DNA of 7,946 nt. Source: an uncultured Bacilli bacterium (GTDB lineage Bacteria > Bacillota_I > Bacilli_A > RF39 > UBA660). Within the stretch, counting starts at the first letter, position 1. Every line of letters starts with the position of its first letter. Where the stretch lies: the NCBI GenBank assembly GCA_947624635.1, contig CANQLF010000076.1, positions 1 to 7,946 of the forward strand, in the 5' to 3' direction. Positions 5,600-7,946 of the stretch are shown here, in pieces. A program made the position numbers and the translations under genes. The notes below the pieces were generated by a model. It did not search any database, was not told the origin of the DNA, and was given only the letters and a program-made list of their open reading frames with translations.

Positions 5600-5624
5600 T
5601 AATTAAACGGATTTTTCTTTTTTT
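5586..5624. terminator. Bidirectional terminator shared by mreD and RNase J genes
   Basis: AAAAATCC (5586-5593) pairs with GGATTTTT (5609-5616). Inside them TTTAA and TTAAA also pair, leaving a TAA loop. A CTTTTTTT run follows on the plus strand, and an A run precedes on the left, giving U-tracts in both directions. The stem contains both stop codons, so it can end transcripts from both converging genes. Confidence 0.8.
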
Positions 5625-7297
5625 GTATTCATCACAATTGGAAGTATTATTGGATTTCTACCTGTTTCATCTTTAATATAGGTTGATACTCCACTTACTA
5701 TTGCATATTTTAAATCATTATAATTAAATGCGTTTTTATCAGATAATTGATTTTTAATAATATTAGTTGAAACTTCTTCTATCTTTTTAATTAATTCTGT
5801 ATTTTCATTTACTAGGACAAATCCTCTTGTAGTAATATTAGGTGCGACTAGTAATTTTTTATTATCTACATCTATTGATGCAATTACAACTAAGATGCCA
5901 TCTCTTGACATTATTTTTCTATCTTTTATTACTAAGTTACCTATATCTCCTATTCTATTACCATCAACATAAACATCACTTGCAGGCACACTTCCTTGTT
6001 TTTTAATGCCATTTTTAGTAATTGATAATACTTCACCATTTTCTAATACGAAAGTTTTATCTTTATCTATTCCAAGTTCTACTGCAATATCAGCATGTTG
6101 TTTTAACATTCTAAATTCGCCATGTACTGGCATGAAATACTCAGGATTTATTAATCTTAACATAAGTTTTAATTCTTCTTCTTTAGCATGTCCTGATGTA
6201 TGTACTTCACTTAACATAGTATTATTATATACTTTTGCACCTTTTAAATATAGTTTGTTTATTACTCTTGATACGGATAGTCCATTACCAGGTATTGGAG
6301 AAGATGATAATATTACTACATCATTTGGAAGTAATTTAATTAATTTATGTGATCCATTCGCGATTCTAGATAGTGCAGCTAGTGGTTCACCTTGAGATCC
6401 TGTACAAAGCAAACATACTTTATTAGGTGGTAGTTTTCTAGCTTCTTCTGGTGTTATAAAGATTGATTTATCTTTTATATAACCACCTTGTATTGCTATT
6501 TCGATAGATGTTTCCATACTTCTTCCAAATAGAGCTATTTTTCTATTATTTTTTCTGCATGTTTCAACTATATGTTTTAAACGATATATATTTGAAGCAA
6601 ATGTAGCTATGATTATTCTGTTTTCTGCCTCACGAGAAAATATATCAGCTAGCGTTTCATCGACTTTAGATTCACTTAAACCAAATCCAGGTGATAGTGC
6701 ATTAGTACTATCGCTTAAAAGCAACTTAACTCCCCTTTTTCCAACTTGTGCCATTTTATGTATATTAGCATTTGGTCCAATTGGAGTCATGTCAAATTTA
6801 AAGTCTCCTGTTTCTACTATAACTCCGTTAGGTGTATGTACTACTATACCATGTGAATCAGGTATAGAGTGAGTTGTTGCAAAAAATTCAACTTCAAAAA
6901 ATTTAGTTTTGATTTTAGTTTTTTCATTATAAGCTACTAATCCTTTAAAAGGTATATTTCTTTCTTCTAATTTTTTTCTAATTAAAGGTACTGCTTGATT
7001 AGGAGCGTATATTACTGGAATATTAACTGATTGTAGTAAAAATGGTATACCTCCTATATGGTCTTCATGTCCGTGTGTAATAATTAAACATTTAATTTTC
7101 TCTTGATTCTTTTTTAAAAAAGTAAAATCTGGAATTACATAATCAATTCCTAAAAGTTCATCTTCTGGAAACATAACACCAGCATCGATTATAATAATTT
7201 CAGTGTTATGCATTACAACATACATATTTTTTCCGACTTCACCAAGTCCGCCTAAAGCAAAAACTTTAGTGTCATCACCGTTGTTAAAAAATTTCAT
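5603..7297 (-). CDS. rnj: Ribonuclease J (metallo-beta-lactamase/beta-CASP RNase)
   Basis: This 564-residue RNase J processes and degrades RNA as endonuclease and 5'-3' exonuclease in the Gram-positive decay machinery. The opening VFALGGLGEVGKNMYV is typical. The Zn-binding motif is intact (His75, His77, Asp79, His80 in HGHEDH), with His143 in TTHSIPDS and Asp165 in ETGDFKFD. The beta-CASP domain runs from about 225 to 350. HTSGH (366-370) and PVHGE with His392 complete the active site, and a C-terminal dimerisation region follows. Length is that of J1/J2 proteins, and the intact HGHEDH favours an active, J1-like enzyme. The ATG has AAAGGAG five bases upstream. Its promoter is 46-75 bp upstream, facing that of the S1-domain gene. 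It converges on mreD with 3 bp between stop codons. Confidence 0.97.
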   Translation of the reverse strand: MKFFNNGDDTKVFALGGLGEVGKNMYVVMHNTEIIIIDAGVMFPEDELLGIDYVIPDFTFLKKNQEKIKCLIITHGHEDHIGGIPFLLQSVNIPVIYAPNQAVPLIRKKLEERNIPFKGLVAYNEKTKIKTKFFEVEFFATTHSIPDSHGIVVHTPNGVIVETGDFKFDMTPIGPNANIHKMAQVGKRGVKLLLSDSTNALSPGFGLSESKVDETLADIFSREAENRIIIATFASNIYRLKHIVETCRKNNRKIALFGRSMETSIEIAIQGGYIKDKSIFITPEEARKLPPNKVCLLCTGSQGEPLAALSRIANGSHKLIKLLPNDVVILSSSPIPGNGLSVSRVINKLYLKGAKVYNNTMLSEVHTSGHAKEEELKLMLRLINPEYFMPVHGEFRMLKQHADIAVELGIDKDKTFVLENGEVLSITKNGIKKQGSVPASDVYVDGNRIGDIGNLVIKDRKIMSRDGILVVIASIDVDNKKLLVAPNITTRGFVLVNENTELIKKIEEVSTNIIKNQLSDKNAFNYNDLKYAIVSGVSTYIKDETGRNPIILPIVMNTKKEKSV

Positions 7298-7343
7298 TAT
7301 TATCTCCTTTCCATATTTAATAAAAACTTTTCATGGCTCTATA

Positions 7344-7372
7344 ATTATATAAAATTTTTGACTTTTTGTCTA
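7344..7372 (-). promoter_or_regulatory. Promoter of the RNase J gene
   Basis: On the minus strand TAGACA (7367-7372) and a perfect TATAAT (7344-7349) are separated by 17 bp. The predicted start near 7337 gives a leader of about 40 nt. The promoter is framed by a 9-bp inverted repeat (7341-7349 with 7371-7379). Confidence 0.75.
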
Positions 7373-7398
7373 TAATTATTCAATTATATTAATAATTA

Positions 7399-7407
7399 TG
7401 ATATAAT
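7399..7407 (+). promoter_or_regulatory. Extended -10 promoter of the S1-domain gene
   Basis: TGA-TATAAT is a full extended -10 element. The -35 position at 17 bp (TTCAAT, 7379-7384) is weak. The start near 7414 leaves a very short leader of about 16 nt, consisting mainly of the ribosome binding site. Confidence 0.65.
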
Positions 7408-7415
7408 CTTTAAGC

Positions 7416-7423
7416 GAGAGGTG
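7416..7423 (+). promoter_or_regulatory. Ribosome binding site deciding the S1-domain gene start
   Basis: GAGAGGTG lies 6 bases before the GTG at 7430. An alternative GTG at 7421 is part of this site itself and would have no ribosome binding site at the right distance, so 7430 is chosen. Confidence 0.7.
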
Positions 7424-7429
7424 TCTAAC

Positions 7430-7792
7430 GTGAATAAATATAAAAAAGGAGAAATTATAAAAGGATGTGTCACTGGTATTCAAGAGTATGGAGCATTCGT
7501 TGGTCTTGATGAATACTATAGCGGTCTAATACATATTTCAGAAATATCAGATAACTTTGTAAGCAATATTCATAATTTTTTAAATATAGGTGATACTATA
7601 TATGTTAAGGTATTAGAAGTTGATGATGAAAACTGTAAAGTAAAATTAAGTATTAAGGATATAGATTATAAAGTTAGAAGAAAAAATAATTCAATTAAGG
7701 AAAGTAAAAGTGGTTTTAAACCTTTAGAAGATATACTTCCAAATTGGATAAATTCTAAAATAAATGAAATAAATTCTGAAAATAATGCGTAA
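7430..7792 (+). CDS. S1-domain RNA-binding protein, YugI/GSP13/CvfD family
   Basis: This 120-residue protein has one S1 RNA-binding domain at about 5-77 (GEIIKGCVTGIQEYGAFVGL, SGLIHISEIS, then VKLSIKD). A basic linker follows, then a C-terminal segment GFKPLEDILPNWI (95-107). That tail is characteristic of B. subtilis YugI (general stress protein 13) and its CvfD relatives, and not of ribosomal S1. Relatives bind ribosomes or RNA and affect expression after transcription; the exact role here is unknown. It starts at GTG 7430, nine bases inside the longest open frame, because GAGAGGTG is correctly spaced for it. It is divergent from the RNase J gene, about 130 bp apart, so two RNA-metabolism genes share one control region. 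Low-GC composition matches the neighbours. Confidence 0.9.
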   Translation: MNKYKKGEIIKGCVTGIQEYGAFVGLDEYYSGLIHISEISDNFVSNIHNFLNIGDTIYVKVLEVDDENCKVKLSIKDIDYKVRRKNNSIKESKSGFKPLEDILPNWINSKINEINSENNA

Positions 7793-7810
7793 AATTAAAA
7801 TTTTTTGCAT
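7785..7810 (+). terminator. Weak terminator-like hairpin after the S1-domain gene
   Basis: ATGCGTAAAATT (7785-7796) can pair with 7799-7810, with one G-U and one mismatch, across the stop codon. A six-T run lies inside the right arm and not after it, so termination may be inefficient and some transcripts may run on into the tRNA gene. Confidence 0.25.
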
Positions 7811-7828
7811 AAAATATGTTAATGACTA

Positions 7829-7858
7829 TTGACAAGAGATGATAATAAATGGTATATT
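7829..7858 (+). promoter_or_regulatory. Promoter of tRNA-Val
   Basis: A perfect TTGACA (7829-7834) is followed after 18 bp by TATATT (7853-7858), which is preceded by TGG, an extended -10. The start near 7865 places the mature tRNA 5' end only a few bases downstream. This is the strongest promoter in the window by consensus. Confidence 0.8.
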
Positions 7859-7872
7859 AATTCTTGTCTGAT

Positions 7873-7946
7873 GGGCGATTAGCTCAGTTGGTTAGAGCAC
7901 CTGCCTTACAAGCAGGGGGTCATAGGTTCGAGTCCTATATCGCCCA
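7873..7946 (+). tRNA. tRNA-Val (anticodon UAC)
   Basis: The full cloverleaf folds. The acceptor GGGCGAT (7873-7879) pairs with 7939-7945. The D stem is GCTC/GAGC. The anticodon stem CCTGC/GCAGG carries loop CTTACAA, with anticodon TAC at 7907-7909. There is a 5-nt variable loop, and the T arm ATAGG-TTCGAGT-CCTAT is standard. Anticodon UAC reads GUA and, by wobble, other Val codons. The window ends at the discriminator A (7946), so whether CCA is encoded and whether more tRNAs follow cannot be seen. Confidence 0.97.

Noticed and set aside
6006..6872. Two plus-strand open frames (6006-6395 and 6609-6872) opposite the RNase J gene
   Set aside because: They are antisense shadows of a strongly conserved gene, without ribosome binding sites or recognisable domains.

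Overview
The window is a very AT-rich, gene-dense piece of a low-GC Gram-positive (Bacillota/Bacilli-type) chromosome. Supporting signs are an RNase J gene, a YugI/CvfD-type S1 protein, strong AAGGAGG-type ribosome binding sites, extended -10 promoters, and a radC-mreC-mreD block as in Bacillus. Trp is encoded by TGG, and TGA serves as a stop at the end of mreC, which favours the standard bacterial code over the Mycoplasma code. The style would fit an uncultured gut Bacilli lineage with a reduced genome. That placement is inference, because no 16S or phylogenetic marker was analysed.

Left part (1-2857), all on the minus strand: three separately promoted genes. They are a membrane-anchored surface protein (RsgI-middle-like region, one InlB-type B-repeat, Asn-rich linker, unassigned C-terminal domain), a cold-shock protein with a leader of about 64 nt, and an AgrA/ComE-like LytTR response regulator with no histidine kinase in the window.

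Middle part (3058-5599), plus strand: a compact operon of a SPOR-domain membrane protein, radC, mreC and mreD. The order recalls the Bacillus subtilis spoIIB-maf-radC-mreBCD locus with maf and mreB missing. radC has no ATG, GTG or TTG at its natural start. The best-placed initiation codon is an ATA at 3509, behind a good ribosome binding site inside the preceding gene.

Right part (5603-7946): RNase J on the minus strand converges on mreD, with only 3 bp between stop codons and a shared bidirectional terminator hairpin. RNase J is divergently arranged with a small S1-domain RNA-binding protein of the YugI/GSP13/CvfD family. The window ends with tRNA-Val(UAC) behind a clear consensus promoter.

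Two themes stand out: elongation/cell-envelope machinery (SPOR, MreC, MreD, surface protein) and RNA metabolism (CSP, RNase J, S1 protein, tRNA). There is no CRISPR array, insertion sequence or phage gene. I see no convincing new defence or mobile system. The most unusual items are the radC start, the surface-protein architecture, and the dyad symmetry between the LytTR and SPOR genes.
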